DNA from: Niveispirillum sp. SYP-B3756
GTDB taxonomy: Bacteria > Pseudomonadota > Alphaproteobacteria > Azospirillales > Azospirillaceae
Assembly: GCF_009495745.1 (NCBI RefSeq)
Contig: NZ_WIDQ01000002.1
Coordinates: 248,001-312,000, forward strand
DNA: 64,000 bases
Reading direction: 5' to 3'
Of the stretch, positions 49,607 through 59,340 are shown piece after piece. Made by a program: the position numbers and the translations under genes. Numbering within the stretch: the stretch's first letter is position 1; each line of letters starts with the position of its first letter. The notes under the pieces were generated by a model, which worked only from the letters and a program-made list of their open reading frames with translations, did not search any database and was not told where the DNA came from.

Positions 49607-50839
49607 TCATACCGGGGCTTGAAAACGGTCGCGCAGCAGCCGCAGCCAAGCCGGCAGGGCGACCCAATGCAGATCATAGCGCTCCACCACGGTCTGCCGG
49701 GCGGCACGTCGCATGGCAAGGCGCTGTGTGTCAGGCATTGCCAGTGCCGCCAGCACGCCCTCTGCGATGGCCAGCGGATCGGCGAAAGGCACCAGCAGGC
49801 CGCTATGCCCATCTTCCACCACCTCCTGTACCGGTGGGGTGGCGGAGGCGACAAGGCTGACACCGGCCGCCATCGCCTCCAGCATCGACCAGCTGAGCAC
49901 GAACGGATAGGTGAGATAGAGATGGGCGCGTGACAGCCGCATCAGATTGATGAACTCCTGATGCACCAGTTTGCCGGGGAAATGGACCCGGTCCATCGGC
50001 AGCTGGCCTTCCAGTTCCGCCAGCATATGGTTGCGCCAGGTACCTCCATCGGGTGGCGGATTGCCATAAGAGATGCCATCTCCGCCGACAAACACCATAT
50101 GGGCATCCGGACGCCGGCGTAATATTTCCACCGCCGCCCGCATGGCGGGGCGGAAGCCGCGATAGGGCTCGAGATCGCGCGCGACGTAAGTGACGAGGGG
50201 AATGTCCGGCCCCAGGCGACGCCCGTCGGACAGAACCAGCGGGCGGGCGGGGCCAGGGCAGGCCCGCTCCGTATCAATGCCGTCATGGATCTGTACCAGC
50301 TTGTTTTGATATTCCAGCGGATAGAGTTGTTTCTGCCAGGCTGTCGGACTGACCCCCAGATCGACGGCTTCCAGCCCGAGCAGATTGATCGCATTCATGG
50401 CGCGCACGCGGGCCTGATCATCCAGAGAGCAGCGTTCCTCCGGATCAAATCCGATATCGGCCCCCTGACCGCGATAATAGAACTCAAAATAGCCAATCAG
50501 GCCTGCCTGCGGCCATAAATCCTTCAGGAACAGGATCTCGCCCCAGCCATTATGGCCAATGATCAGGTCTGGTCGATAGCCGCCTTGGGCCAGCTCCACG
50601 CAATGGGCCAGCACCGCCTGACCCCGCCAGATGGACCGGTTGGGCTCTAACAGATAGGGATGGCTGCCGCCGCCACCCCGGTTGACGAAATGATAGCTAT
50701 GCTGTTCTACCCCCGCCAGCTGGGCCTGGAAATCGCTGGCCAACGCTCTGACATGCACGCCTGGAATCGTGGCCAGTTTCCTGGCGTGATGCATGAACTG
50801 GGCCGGAAATAACTTGTGCAGGAATAATATATTGTACAT
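49607..50839 (-). CDS. GT4 family glycosyltransferase
   Basis: A 410-residue GT-B glycosyltransferase. N-terminal FLHKLFPAQFMHHARKLATI, a donor-site region PLVTYVARDLEPYRGFRPAM, then FPGKLVHQEFINLMRLSRAH and LSWSMLEAMAAGVSLVASAT, EVVEDGHSGLLVPFAD (E-x7-E type). Cytoplasmic; likely builds or attaches a surface glycan. Donor and acceptor are not predictable. It is divergent from the methyltransferase. Confidence 0.88.
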   Translation of the reverse strand: MYNILFLHKLFPAQFMHHARKLATIPGVHVRALASDFQAQLAGVEQHSYHFVNRGGGGSHPYLLEPNRSIWRGQAVLAHCVELAQGGYRPDLIIGHNGWGEILFLKDLWPQAGLIGYFEFYYRGQGADIGFDPEERCSLDDQARVRAMNAINLLGLEAVDLGVSPTAWQKQLYPLEYQNKLVQIHDGIDTERACPGPARPLVLSDGRRLGPDIPLVTYVARDLEPYRGFRPAMRAAVEILRRRPDAHMVFVGGDGISYGNPPPDGGTWRNHMLAELEGQLPMDRVHFPGKLVHQEFINLMRLSRAHLYLTYPFVLSWSMLEAMAAGVSLVASATPPVQEVVEDGHSGLLVPFADPLAIAEGVLAALAMPDTQRLAMRRAARQTVVERYDLHWVALPAWLRLLRDRFQAPV

Positions 50840-50992
50840 ACCGCACTCCGGTTGGGCGAAAGGCCAAGGTGTATCGGCTGGGGATTAATCCGCAAGATAT
50901 TTGGGTTTGTTTCGATCGGGCAGGTACCCATATGGTCATCTCGCCGGGGCGCCCGGATGGCGGCATGGCGTTAAGAGATAACGGGGGTTGAT

Positions 50993-52738
50993 GTGGAATT
51001 CGTTTGGCAGTCCGACGATAGTGCACCGCTTTCTGCCATCTGCCCTGTCTGTGCCGATCCCGGCCCCCATCGCCCCATTGTGGTGATCCCCCATAGCGGA
51101 CCCAAGCAGGCCGACTGGACCATTGTCCAATGCCCGTCCTGTGCTTCGCGTTTCTCCACCGATCGGGAAGGGGCGGATTACACGCCCGGTGCCTTGCCCG
51201 GCGGGGCCCTGCTCGAATTCTATGTGGAGCAGGGGGCCGGCCTGCGCCCGATGCTGGAACCGCTGGGCTGGGCAGATGTCTCGCCGGGGCGCCGGATGCT
51301 GGAAATCGGCGGCGGCTTCGGCTTTACCAGCGACTTTGTGCAAGTGGCGCTGGGCTGGAAGGCAAGAGGTTATGACCCGTCGGGGCTTGCCGCCCTGGGC
51401 CGCGACTATCTCGGCCTCGACATCGTGCTGGATTACTGGACAGACGATACGCCTCTGGCCGAACCTTACGACGTCGCCTACGCGTCGGAGGTAGTGGAGC
51501 ATATCCCGGAGCCGGCTGGTTTTCTGGTGTCCATCCGCCGTGCCGTCGGCACGGCAGGGGTGGTGGTGCTGACGACTCCCAACGGGGCCGCCCTTCATCC
51601 CAGTACCAGCCCGGCACTGCTGGCCCCCATCGCTAGCCCCGGTCAGCACCTGACCCTTTTCAGTGCACAAGGGCTGGAGCAGGCCCTGCGCGCTGCCGGA
51701 TTCCAGCAGGTCCGGGTGGAGGAGCGGGGAGCCACCCTGCACGCCTTTGCCAGTGACGGCAATCTGCCGGCACCCCGGCCGCTGAGTGATGCGCTTTACC
51801 GGGATTATCTCCATCGCCGCATTGCCACCCCTGGCCTGGCGCCGGCCCTGCTGTCCGGTTTGCGTTACCGGCTTTACAAGGAGATGGTCAATGCGGGGCA
51901 GGCGGCCGATGCGCTGGCGCTGTTCGCGTCCCTGGCAGAGGATGTCGCCACCCGGTTCGGTATCGACATTACCGACCCCACCGCGCTGCGCCCGCCAGTG
52001 CCGTCCGACGATGTGCAGCAATGGCTGGCCCGATATCCCGGCAATCTGACCGGTCTGCTCTATTACCGGGCGATTCTTGCCAATAACAGCGAGGGGGATC
52101 CGGGGGCGGCGGCGCTTTATACGGCGGTTGCGGCCCTGGCGGGGGCACATATGCGCCGCGTTCTGCAGAATGTGGGGATGGAGGATGGCGAAACCGAAGT
52201 GCTGACCAGCGCCGCCGTCCATCTGCACCTTCTTGCCCTGGTCTGTGCCGGGGCTGATTCTGCCCCCTTGCTGTCCGCGGTGACGCAGGGCACACCGGAG
52301 CGGGGCTTGATGATCCCCGTTTCTGATCGCCGACATATGCGTCGGGGGTTGCGCCGTGACCTGCGGGCGATGGATCATCCCGATTCCCTTTGGCGCACAG
52401 CCAGGGTGGATGTGCAGGGTGACGAATTGGACCTGCTCGCGGCTATTCTGGGGCAGCGTCCGGCCGCAGTAAGAATCGAAGCTTGGGACAGAATATCCGA
52501 AGCGCCCGACTCCGCTGCGACGATGGAGGCATTCCGGGCTATCTGGACCCTGCCCGATGCCGACCAGGCACCGACGTCCCTGCGCCATGCGCGCAAGCTG
52601 ACCCTGATTCGACTGGTCCTGCTGGGGGCCTTCCACGATGCGGACGCTCTGTTCGATGCATGGGATCAAGCAGAGCTGGCAGCTGATTCCTGCGTCGAAA
52701 CGGCCTTGGGCATCCTGGCCGGTGCCGACCTGCGTTAA
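50993..52738 (+). CDS. Class I SAM-dependent methyltransferase with zinc-ribbon N-terminus
   Basis: A 581-residue protein. Residues ~15-55 contain CPVCADPG and CPSC (a zinc ribbon common in sugar-modifying methyltransferases). The SAM motif is MLEIGGGFGFTSDF, followed by AYASEVVEHIPEPAGFL. After about residue 260 a ~320-residue helical extension of unknown function follows. The GTG at 50993 has GGGGG 5 bases upstream. Likely modifies a sugar or protein-linked glycan of this locus. Confidence 0.8.
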   Translation: MEFVWQSDDSAPLSAICPVCADPGPHRPIVVIPHSGPKQADWTIVQCPSCASRFSTDREGADYTPGALPGGALLEFYVEQGAGLRPMLEPLGWADVSPGRRMLEIGGGFGFTSDFVQVALGWKARGYDPSGLAALGRDYLGLDIVLDYWTDDTPLAEPYDVAYASEVVEHIPEPAGFLVSIRRAVGTAGVVVLTTPNGAALHPSTSPALLAPIASPGQHLTLFSAQGLEQALRAAGFQQVRVEERGATLHAFASDGNLPAPRPLSDALYRDYLHRRIATPGLAPALLSGLRYRLYKEMVNAGQAADALALFASLAEDVATRFGIDITDPTALRPPVPSDDVQQWLARYPGNLTGLLYYRAILANNSEGDPGAAALYTAVAALAGAHMRRVLQNVGMEDGETEVLTSAAVHLHLLALVCAGADSAPLLSAVTQGTPERGLMIPVSDRRHMRRGLRRDLRAMDHPDSLWRTARVDVQGDELDLLAAILGQRPAAVRIEAWDRISEAPDSAATMEAFRAIWTLPDADQAPTSLRHARKLTLIRLVLLGAFHDADALFDAWDQAELAADSCVETALGILAGADLR

Positions 52739-52742
52739 GATT

Positions 52743-52785
52743 CTGTCCTCATTCCAACAGGAGTATATCCTAAAGATGAGGACAG
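52743..52785 (+). terminator. Hairpin behind the methyltransferase gene
   Basis: Perfect 10-bp stem CTGTCCTCAT / ATGAGGACAG (52743-52752, 52776-52785) starting 5 bases after the stop. The 23-base loop can form a short inner AGGA/TCCT stem. No clear U-tract. Confidence 0.5.
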
Positions 52786-53091
52786 GTGAATCGGCGCTGA
52801 CCCTTCCGCAGGGGGGCGGCGCCAGATGAATACGGACCGAAGCCCCTCATCGAGAGGTGATGGTCAGGTGTTTGTTTTTGAAAGTATTTTTTGGAAAAGG
52901 GTACATCGGCGTTCCTTTCCCGTTCTTCCATTCCGCTGCGGGGTTGGGTGCTATAGCGCACTGCAATATTCGATTGCATGTGAGGGGTTCCGCTGTTATT
53001 TTCGCTGCGGTAGTAGGATTGGCGGGGCGAGTTGGTTAACACCCTCCTGGTGGGCCGCGCTCCTCACTTAATCGATTTTGGGGGTAAAAAG
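52786..53091 (+). promoter_or_regulatory. Leader region of the RTX gene
   Basis: About 300 bp with no supported gene. It contains the perfect inverted repeat TGCAAT-ATTCG-ATTGCA at 52962-52978, a candidate operator, and a CTATAG-type -10 around 52951. The RTX gene start is preceded by GGGGGTAAAAAG. Confidence 0.4.
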
Positions 53092-54021
53092 ATGGCAACT
53101 CTGCCTGGCGGTACTACGACGAGCGGCTCCGGTCTGACGACCGCGCAGCTCACCACTGTTTCTAATCTCCTGACTCAGCAGGTTAATACTGGCGCGACTG
53201 TTAACAACACCACGCTGGGTGGCGGTACGCCGGTTGTGACTGCCCCGCTGACCACCACGGTCACCATGGGCAACCTGAGCACCAACAGCGTGCGTACGGC
53301 CGTCATTACCACTCCGACTGGCAGCAATACGCCTGCCGTGGCGGTGGTGAATACGGGTACAAGCGGCTCAACTGGCGTTCTGACCAACGTATCCGTCGCC
53401 GGTCAGGTGAACAGCATTGTCGTTGAAGGTACGGGCAATAACAACGTTGCTGCGGTGATTTTCGGCTCCAGCAGCGCGGGCAAGACGGTTGTCGGCAGCG
53501 GTAACAACGAATTCGTGGTGCTGAGCGATACCTCGGGCAGCAACACCGTGGTCGCGGGTTCTGGTAGCGACAGCGTCATCGGCGGCTCTGGTTCCGACTT
53601 CGTCTCCACCAATGGTACCGCCATCATCAATGGTGGCGGTGGTGATGACAGCATCACCGGTGGTGAGACTGGCGTGAATACGCTGGGCGGCGGCGCTGGC
53701 AACGACACCATTGTGGCTGGCGGTGGCGGCGCCTTCATCATCGGTGAATCTGGCAACGACTCGCTGGTGGCCGGTGCAGGTAAGGATGTGTTCATTTTCA
53801 GCCCGGGCGCTGGCAACGACACCATTTCGGGCTTCAACCCGACTGCTGATACGCTTGGCTTCGCGACCACCAACTATGGCAGCAGCAGCCTGAATCTGGC
53901 TTCGCTGATCTCCAACGCGCAGGTCAGCGGTGGCAACACCGTCCTGACCTTGCCCGATGGTTCCACCATCACCGTGGTGGGTCAGACCGGTATCAATGTT
54001 AACTGGTTTACTTCCAAGTAA
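53092..54021 (+). CDS. Small RTX calcium-binding secreted protein
   Basis: A 309-residue, cysteine-free protein. Residues 1-130 are unusually rich in Thr, Ser, Asn, Gly and Val (LTTAQLTTVSNLLTQQVNTG). Residues ~133-245 contain RTX-like nonapeptides (GGGGDDSITGG, GGGAGNDTIVAGGG, GAGKDVFIFSPGAGNDTISG). The end has the hydrophobic, Asp-poor tail typical of T1SS signals (ITVVGQTGINVNWFTSK). It is the likely substrate of the nearby type I system. GGGGG lies 7 bases before the ATG at 53092. Confidence 0.88.
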   Translation: MATLPGGTTTSGSGLTTAQLTTVSNLLTQQVNTGATVNNTTLGGGTPVVTAPLTTTVTMGNLSTNSVRTAVITTPTGSNTPAVAVVNTGTSGSTGVLTNVSVAGQVNSIVVEGTGNNNVAAVIFGSSSAGKTVVGSGNNEFVVLSDTSGSNTVVAGSGSDSVIGGSGSDFVSTNGTAIINGGGGDDSITGGETGVNTLGGGAGNDTIVAGGGGAFIIGESGNDSLVAGAGKDVFIFSPGAGNDTISGFNPTADTLGFATTNYGSSSLNLASLISNAQVSGGNTVLTLPDGSTITVVGQTGINVNWFTSK

Positions 54022-54044
54022 GCCTGATTAGCATAGACGTTTGG

Positions 54045-54077
54045 GAAATGGCGGGCTTTGGCTCGCCATTTCTTTTT
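54045..54077 (+). terminator. Intrinsic terminator of the RTX gene
   Basis: GAAATGGCG / CGCCATTTC (9-bp stem) followed by five T's, 23 bases after the stop. A standard Rho-independent terminator, consistent with RTX being transcribed as its own strong unit. Confidence 0.85.
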
Positions 54078-54205
54078 CTCGATTCTTGAATGATTTTTAG
54101 TATCAGAACTGGTTCTGCCTCTTTCCATTGTCGTTAAGTTATTTTGTTCATTTTTGCGCGTAAATATCGGATATCTTCACCATCACACGGCACCTTTGAT
54201 AAGTG

Positions 54206-55000
54206 ATGGCGATGACGACCACGACTGGTATGTTGGCAACGGCGGAACCGGAACCCACAGCGGACCGCCTGCGCAGTTCGGCTCAAGTCATTGTTCTCCC
54301 AGAGGGAACCTATATCGCGGCGGTACGGCCATCGGCGCAGCGCCCCCGTGTCATCAATGGGGTGGCATTCCCGGCCGCACAGCTCAGCTCCGTTCCGCAG
54401 CCGGGCACCTCGCCGATCCGCTTCCTGCAGAAGGGCGCTTTGGAGTCGGTGGCCTGGGTTGCTGCGGCCGATGAGGTGGTGATCTCGGTCCCTCCGGGCC
54501 CCGCGCCGCTCTTGATCACCAACTATATATTTGGCCAGGATATTCAATCCTGCGTCGATCTGGAGATACGGCCGCTGTCGCCGGCCGCACAGGCTCCGCC
54601 GGTCGGTTTGCGCCTGTTTGCCACCATCCAGCAGGTCGGTGAACAGGCCTTTGCCGCCGGCGAATGGGCAGCCGCGGAGGATGCACCCTTCTGGATTGAG
54701 GGAATCCGGGTTGAAACCAGCCCCGCCGTGGGACAGTTGCTGCAGTATCGGGTTCCAGGCTCCACCGCGACCGACGCCAATTGGACCCCGGCGCCGGGCA
54801 GCCTGGGGCTGGGTGGGGGACGGCCGCTCTCGGGTGTTGCTTTCCGTCTGATGCCGCCGCTGGCAAACAGCCACCGGGTGATCTATGCCGCGCGCTTCCT
54901 GCGCCATGGGGAGATTGAAGCGGCGGATGGAGAGCCGTGCCGTTCCCCGCAACCACAGGATCCGCTGATCGCCTTGCGGGTGGCCGTCGTTCCGCGATGA
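54206..55000 (+). CDS. Protein of unknown function coupled to a large glycosyltransferase
   Basis: A 264-residue beta-rich protein (VLPEGTYIAAVRPSAQRPRV, ITNYIFGQDIQSCVDLEIRP, FWIEGIRVETSPAVGQLLQY). No signal peptide or membrane span. The family is not recognised; the later part (RVIYAARFLRHGEIEAADGE) suggests a compact beta domain. The start is uncertain (GTG 54203, ATG 54206 or 54212). Its TGA overlaps the ATG of the GT2+GT4 gene, so the two proteins probably work together. Confidence 0.6.
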   Translation: MAMTTTTGMLATAEPEPTADRLRSSAQVIVLPEGTYIAAVRPSAQRPRVINGVAFPAAQLSSVPQPGTSPIRFLQKGALESVAWVAAADEVVISVPPGPAPLLITNYIFGQDIQSCVDLEIRPLSPAAQAPPVGLRLFATIQQVGEQAFAAGEWAAAEDAPFWIEGIRVETSPAVGQLLQYRVPGSTATDANWTPAPGSLGLGGGRPLSGVAFRLMPPLANSHRVIYAARFLRHGEIEAADGEPCRSPQPQDPLIALRVAVVPR

Positions 55001-57822
55001 GCCGAGGCGATCTGTCTTCCGCAACCGGTGTGGGGGGAGTGTCCACACCGGTTGCGTCATCGCGTGAGATGGCCCGGTCGCACATTCTGGCAGCGCTCTC
55101 TGCCGGAGAGACCGCACAATTGGCGCTGCTGGCTCAGCGTCTATCCCGATTCGATCCACCCCATGCCGATGATCTTCTGATGGCGGCAGTTGCGCGCCTG
55201 TGGTTGCAGGATCGGGGTGGTGGTGCTGATCTGTTGCGACGCGCGTTGGTGCTGGCCCCCCGACATGTCCTGGCAGCCAAGGCCCTGGCCCGGATCGGCG
55301 GATGGACAGAGACGGTGCTGGAGGCCCTGGCCTGGCACGCCGAAACGGATGCGGAGGCGGTGGAGTTCCTGCGCCTTCACGCCCAGGGCACGGGCCGGGC
55401 TGTTGCTTTCATTGCGAATCGTGCGGTGCAATGTGCCGTCCCGCCGGGCGGGGGCCATGTGGCCCTGGAATGGGCAGGTCATGTGTTGGTGCAGCGACAG
55501 GTGCCGCCCGCTGCCGACGCCAGCTTTATTGAGTTGCCATTGCCCGATGCGCTACGCGGCGCTGTCGATCCGGAAGTTTATCTGGATGGATGCCCCGTTC
55601 TGGCCTCTGCTGTCCGGGGCGCATGGTTGCAGCCCCCCCGCCTGACGGCTGTCGTGGCGCAGGCGACGGGAGGGGAACTGCTTGTCCGGGCCATGGATCT
55701 GGCCTGTCCTGACCGTCCGGTGGCGATCATTCTCTTGGACGGTGATCAGGTTCGGGCGCAATTGAGCGTTACGCCACCACCCGGCAGTGACCTGGAAGAT
55801 CTGCCGCAGCAGACGCCACAGGAACTGTCCCTTGCCGGTATAAATAATCCCCGCTTGCTGTTCGCCCTGACCGGGGAGCCGCTGGACCTGCCCCAGCCCA
55901 TCCGCCGTTTGTCAGGGCCGGAACCGGTGGTGGATGTGATTGTTCCGGTTTATGGCGATATCGACGCCACACGGGTTTGTTTTGACCGGTTGCTGAATTG
56001 CGATCCGGGCCTGCCCATGCGGGTGATCGCCATTGATGACCGGGGGCCGGAGCCGGCGATTGCCCCTTTGCTGGACCGGCTGGCGGCGGCGGGGCACATT
56101 CTGCTGCGGCGCAATCCGACCAATCTGGGGTTTGTCCGCAGTGTCAATATCGGCATGGCCATCTCCGCCGGGGCCCGGGATGTGGTGCTGTTGAACGCCG
56201 ATACGGCCGTGGCTACGGGCTGGCTGAAGCGGTTGCATGATGCGGCCGGCCGGGCGGCCGATATTGGCACGGTGACCCCCTGGTCCAACGATGCCACCAT
56301 CTGTTCCTACCCGCGCGCCAATGAGGAGACGGCGCTGGCCGAGGTGGATGTTCCGGCCTTGAACGCCCTGGTTGGGACGGTGCTGGATGGTCAGGCCATC
56401 GATATCCCCACGGCTGTCGGCTTCTGCATGTATATCCGCCGTGATTGTCTGGCGCAGACCGGCTGGTTCGATGCCGTCACGTTTGGTACCGGCTATGGGG
56501 AAGAGAACGATTTCTGCCTGCGGGCCGGCCAGTTGGGCTGGCGGCATGTGATGGCGCTGGATGCCTATGTCGGCCATGTTGGCGGCGGCTCTTTTGGTCC
56601 GTCCAAGCAGGGCCGGGTGGATCGGGCGCTGCGGCGGCTGGCACGGCTCTATCCCGGCTATGAGCCGTCTGTTCATGCTTTCATCGACACGGATCCGTTG
56701 GCGGTTTATCGCCGGGCGCTGGATCGTGCCCGCCTTTTCAGGGATGGTGGGCAACGCCCCTTGATGATCGTCTGCGCCAGGCTGGGCGGCGGGACCGAGC
56801 GTTTCGTCCAGGAAGGGCTGGCTCGCCGTCCCGGGGGTGGGCGGGATGCGGTGCTGCTGCGACCGGAAAAGCGGGAGGGCAAGCCCCACCGCCTGAACCT
56901 GGAGCTGACCGACCGGCCGGACCTGGGCAATCTGTGCTATGACCCGGCGACAGAGCTGGATTTGCTCTGGTCCGATCTGGCTCGGCTTGGGGTGATGGAG
57001 ATGGAGCTGCACCATCCGTTCCATCTGACGCCCGATACGCTGGCCGGTCTGGCAAACCGCTTCACCTACCGGATGCATCTGCATGATTATAGCTGGATTT
57101 GTCCGCGCATCACCCTGACCGATGGCACCGACCGCTATTGCGGGGAACCGGATGTCGCGGCCTGTGAGTCCTGTGTGGCGACACATGGCGATCTGTTGCA
57201 GACCGGCCTGGGGGTCGCTGATTGGCGAATGCTGACCCGCGCTGTACTGGAAAAGGCGCAGCGCCTTGATTGTGCGACACAGGAGGCGGCGCAACGGTTG
57301 CGGCGCTATGCACCTGCGGCCCGGTTGCATCTGATGCCACCGCAGGGACTGCCACCATCCCCGACCAGCGCCGTGCCGCCGCGTCAGCCTGGGGAGGTTT
57401 TACGCATCGTGGTGCCGGGGGCCATCGGTCCCCCGAAAGGCTTTCATATCCTGCTGGATTGCGCGCGCGACGCTGTTGCCCGTCAGTTGCCGCTGCGTTT
57501 CATCGTCCTTGGTTACACGCTCGATGATGATTTGCTGGTCAGTACGGGGGGGGCCATGGTGATCGGTCGCTATGAAGACACGGAATTTGGCAGTCTGCTG
57601 GCCGATATCCGCCCCCATGGTGCTTTTGTACCCTCCGTCTGGCCAGAGACATGGTGCTATGCGCTGAGCCATGTGCTGGCGGCGGGCTTGCCCACGGCTG
57701 TCTTTAACATCGGTGCCCAAGCGGAACGTCTGCGCGCCCATGGACGGGGCTTGCTGCTGCCACCAGGGCTGCCGGCTGCTGCCATCAATGATGCCTTGCT
57801 GGCCTTATCCGCGCCCTGTTGA
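54997..57822 (+). CDS. Large bifunctional GT2 + GT4 glycosyltransferase
   Basis: A 941-residue protein. Residues 1 to ~300 are helical then beta with no clear family. Residues ~311-560 are a GT-A (GT2) domain (VDVIVPVYGDIDATRVCFDR, LLNADTAVATGWL as DxD-like, YGEENDFCLRAGQLGWRHVM). Residues ~590 to 941 are GT-B (GT4) with VVPGAIGPPKGFHILLDCAR. The two catalytic domains suggest it makes a repeating glycan or two successive linkages. It is coupled to the unknown 264-residue protein. Confidence 0.87.
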   Translation: MSRGDLSSATGVGGVSTPVASSREMARSHILAALSAGETAQLALLAQRLSRFDPPHADDLLMAAVARLWLQDRGGGADLLRRALVLAPRHVLAAKALARIGGWTETVLEALAWHAETDAEAVEFLRLHAQGTGRAVAFIANRAVQCAVPPGGGHVALEWAGHVLVQRQVPPAADASFIELPLPDALRGAVDPEVYLDGCPVLASAVRGAWLQPPRLTAVVAQATGGELLVRAMDLACPDRPVAIILLDGDQVRAQLSVTPPPGSDLEDLPQQTPQELSLAGINNPRLLFALTGEPLDLPQPIRRLSGPEPVVDVIVPVYGDIDATRVCFDRLLNCDPGLPMRVIAIDDRGPEPAIAPLLDRLAAAGHILLRRNPTNLGFVRSVNIGMAISAGARDVVLLNADTAVATGWLKRLHDAAGRAADIGTVTPWSNDATICSYPRANEETALAEVDVPALNALVGTVLDGQAIDIPTAVGFCMYIRRDCLAQTGWFDAVTFGTGYGEENDFCLRAGQLGWRHVMALDAYVGHVGGGSFGPSKQGRVDRALRRLARLYPGYEPSVHAFIDTDPLAVYRRALDRARLFRDGGQRPLMIVCARLGGGTERFVQEGLARRPGGGRDAVLLRPEKREGKPHRLNLELTDRPDLGNLCYDPATELDLLWSDLARLGVMEMELHHPFHLTPDTLAGLANRFTYRMHLHDYSWICPRITLTDGTDRYCGEPDVAACESCVATHGDLLQTGLGVADWRMLTRAVLEKAQRLDCATQEAAQRLRRYAPAARLHLMPPQGLPPSPTSAVPPRQPGEVLRIVVPGAIGPPKGFHILLDCARDAVARQLPLRFIVLGYTLDDDLLVSTGGAMVIGRYEDTEFGSLLADIRPHGAFVPSVWPETWCYALSHVLAAGLPTAVFNIGAQAERLRAHGRGLLLPPGLPAAAINDALLALSAPC

Positions 57823-57848
57823 CCGGGAGGGGAGACGAAAAATCAGCA

Positions 57849-58883
57849 TCAGTAAACGCGGTTGCGCATCGTTGCCTGTAGATGGCGGACAATCATTTCG
57901 GAATCATAATTGGATACTTCGCCGATCAGTTGCTGCCAATTGATCAAATAGGGGATTTCCATTGGGTTATGCTGTAACAGATCCCGCTTGATGAAGGGGC
58001 AGCGGTTGACGCTGATCAATTGATCCCAGAAAAAATGCGTCTGGTTCAGCGGTACGCCTCCGCGCAGGCTTTTGGCTATTCTTTCCGCATAAAGGCGCCG
58101 CTCCGCATCGCTGCCGCCCGAAGTGCTGGCCAAAAATGCATCGACCTTCGGCGCCATCGCGCCGATTAGTTGCCGATAGGGAAACATCGCTTTGCACCGC
58201 AATCCCTCTGACAGGAAAAACGGCGTCAGCCCGATTTCCCCATAGCGAACGACCCAGCGTTTGCGCCGGAAATAACGCAACCTGTTCCAGAACTTGGCAA
58301 AAGCCTGGCTGCGAATCGCGGCAGGATGGAACAGCAGGAAATAGCTTTGCAGATGGAAACGCCCATCCCAGCTGTCGGTGATGCCCCACACATCCGCCTC
58401 TTTGGGACTGGCACGCCCGATCACCTGGGCGAAATCCTGAAGCGGGCCGTACATGCTGTCATTCGTGATCAACAGCATATCCAGGGTCAGCAGGTCCGGT
58501 ATCTCCGCGATACCATCTTTGAAGGCGCCGAAATCATAGCCGACATTACGGCGCCACAGAATAACCGATACCAGAGGTTTAAGCTTCTCCAGGCTGCGGT
58601 CGGGAAAACGGGGAGAGTTGCTGGTAAATATAATCGAAAAGCCTTGCCGCCGTAACTCACGCAAATAATACTCTACATATTCATGTACAATACCGCGTGT
58701 ATCAAAATGATTGAAGACCACAACACGTTTGGCGCCCTGGAGGCTTACATCGCCCACCCACCGACGGCGGATGTAACGTGGCCTGATAATTGACGTGATA
58801 TGGGTTCGCACATAGTCGAAAATATCGACCGTTTCAGTCAACTTCTTAATCAAAAAACGATGCAGCCGCATGGGAATGGTCAA
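57849..58883 (-). CDS. Rhamnan synthesis protein F-like (RgpF family)
   Basis: A 344-residue protein of the RgpF family: VVVFNHFDTRGIVHEYVEYY, SNSPRFPDRSLEKLKPLVSV, WRRNVGYDFGAFKDGI and ITNDSMYGPLQDFAQVI are diagnostic. These enzymes act on rhamnose-containing or related polysaccharides. It faces the GT2+GT4 gene, ends 27 bases from it, and is somewhat less GC-rich than its neighbours. Confidence 0.85.
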   Translation of the reverse strand: MTIPMRLHRFLIKKLTETVDIFDYVRTHITSIIRPRYIRRRWVGDVSLQGAKRVVVFNHFDTRGIVHEYVEYYLRELRRQGFSIIFTSNSPRFPDRSLEKLKPLVSVILWRRNVGYDFGAFKDGIAEIPDLLTLDMLLITNDSMYGPLQDFAQVIGRASPKEADVWGITDSWDGRFHLQSYFLLFHPAAIRSQAFAKFWNRLRYFRRKRWVVRYGEIGLTPFFLSEGLRCKAMFPYRQLIGAMAPKVDAFLASTSGGSDAERRLYAERIAKSLRGGVPLNQTHFFWDQLISVNRCPFIKRDLLQHNPMEIPYLINWQQLIGEVSNYDSEMIVRHLQATMRNRVY

Positions 58884-59340
58884 TCTGTAAATTGTCTTTG
58901 GCTAAGGCTTGTTTAAACTAAACGGTTCCTCCGTCAAAGGTAAAGGGGCCTTTTCCCGTGGAGTACCACCGTCGTTGACCTGATGTTAAGAGAGCGGCTG
59001 CCTGCCCTGCCTTGCCAGGGCAGGCAGCCGGTGGAATTTCGGCGTCGGGCAGGCGATATCAATCCCGTAAATTGCCCCGGCGCGGACGAATCCACGGGCC
59101 ATGGGCGCATTCTCTTACCAACCCGCCGGCGCCAACATGCCAATGGTTTGGCTTCGCGCCGCCAGTCCGCTCAGGGCCGACATGCGTCCCGTCCTGCTTG
59201 CGCGGGCTGGATCAATCGGGCATCCAGCCCCACATCAGACCGTGGCCCGATCAAGGGCCGGTGATCGACAGGCGCGGCACTTGCTGCGGGATGACGCTGG
59301 TGGTGCCCGGCAGGTATCGGGGCCCAGAATCGGGAAGGAC
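58884..59340. other. Intergenic region with a long hairpin, no supported gene
   Basis: About 457 bp between RgpF-like (minus) and the arabinose-5-phosphate isomerase (plus). It contains the 15-bp hairpin at 58995-59030. Open frames here lack ribosome sites or overlap the following gene's frame. A promoter for the isomerase is expected near 59250-59330 but none is convincing. Confidence 0.55.
58995..59030. repeat. Perfect 15-bp GC-rich hairpin
   Basis: CGGCTGCCTGCCCTG / CAGGGCAGGCAGCCG with a 6-base loop CCTTGC. No U-tract follows. May be a REP-like element or a structural barrier. Confidence 0.6.
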
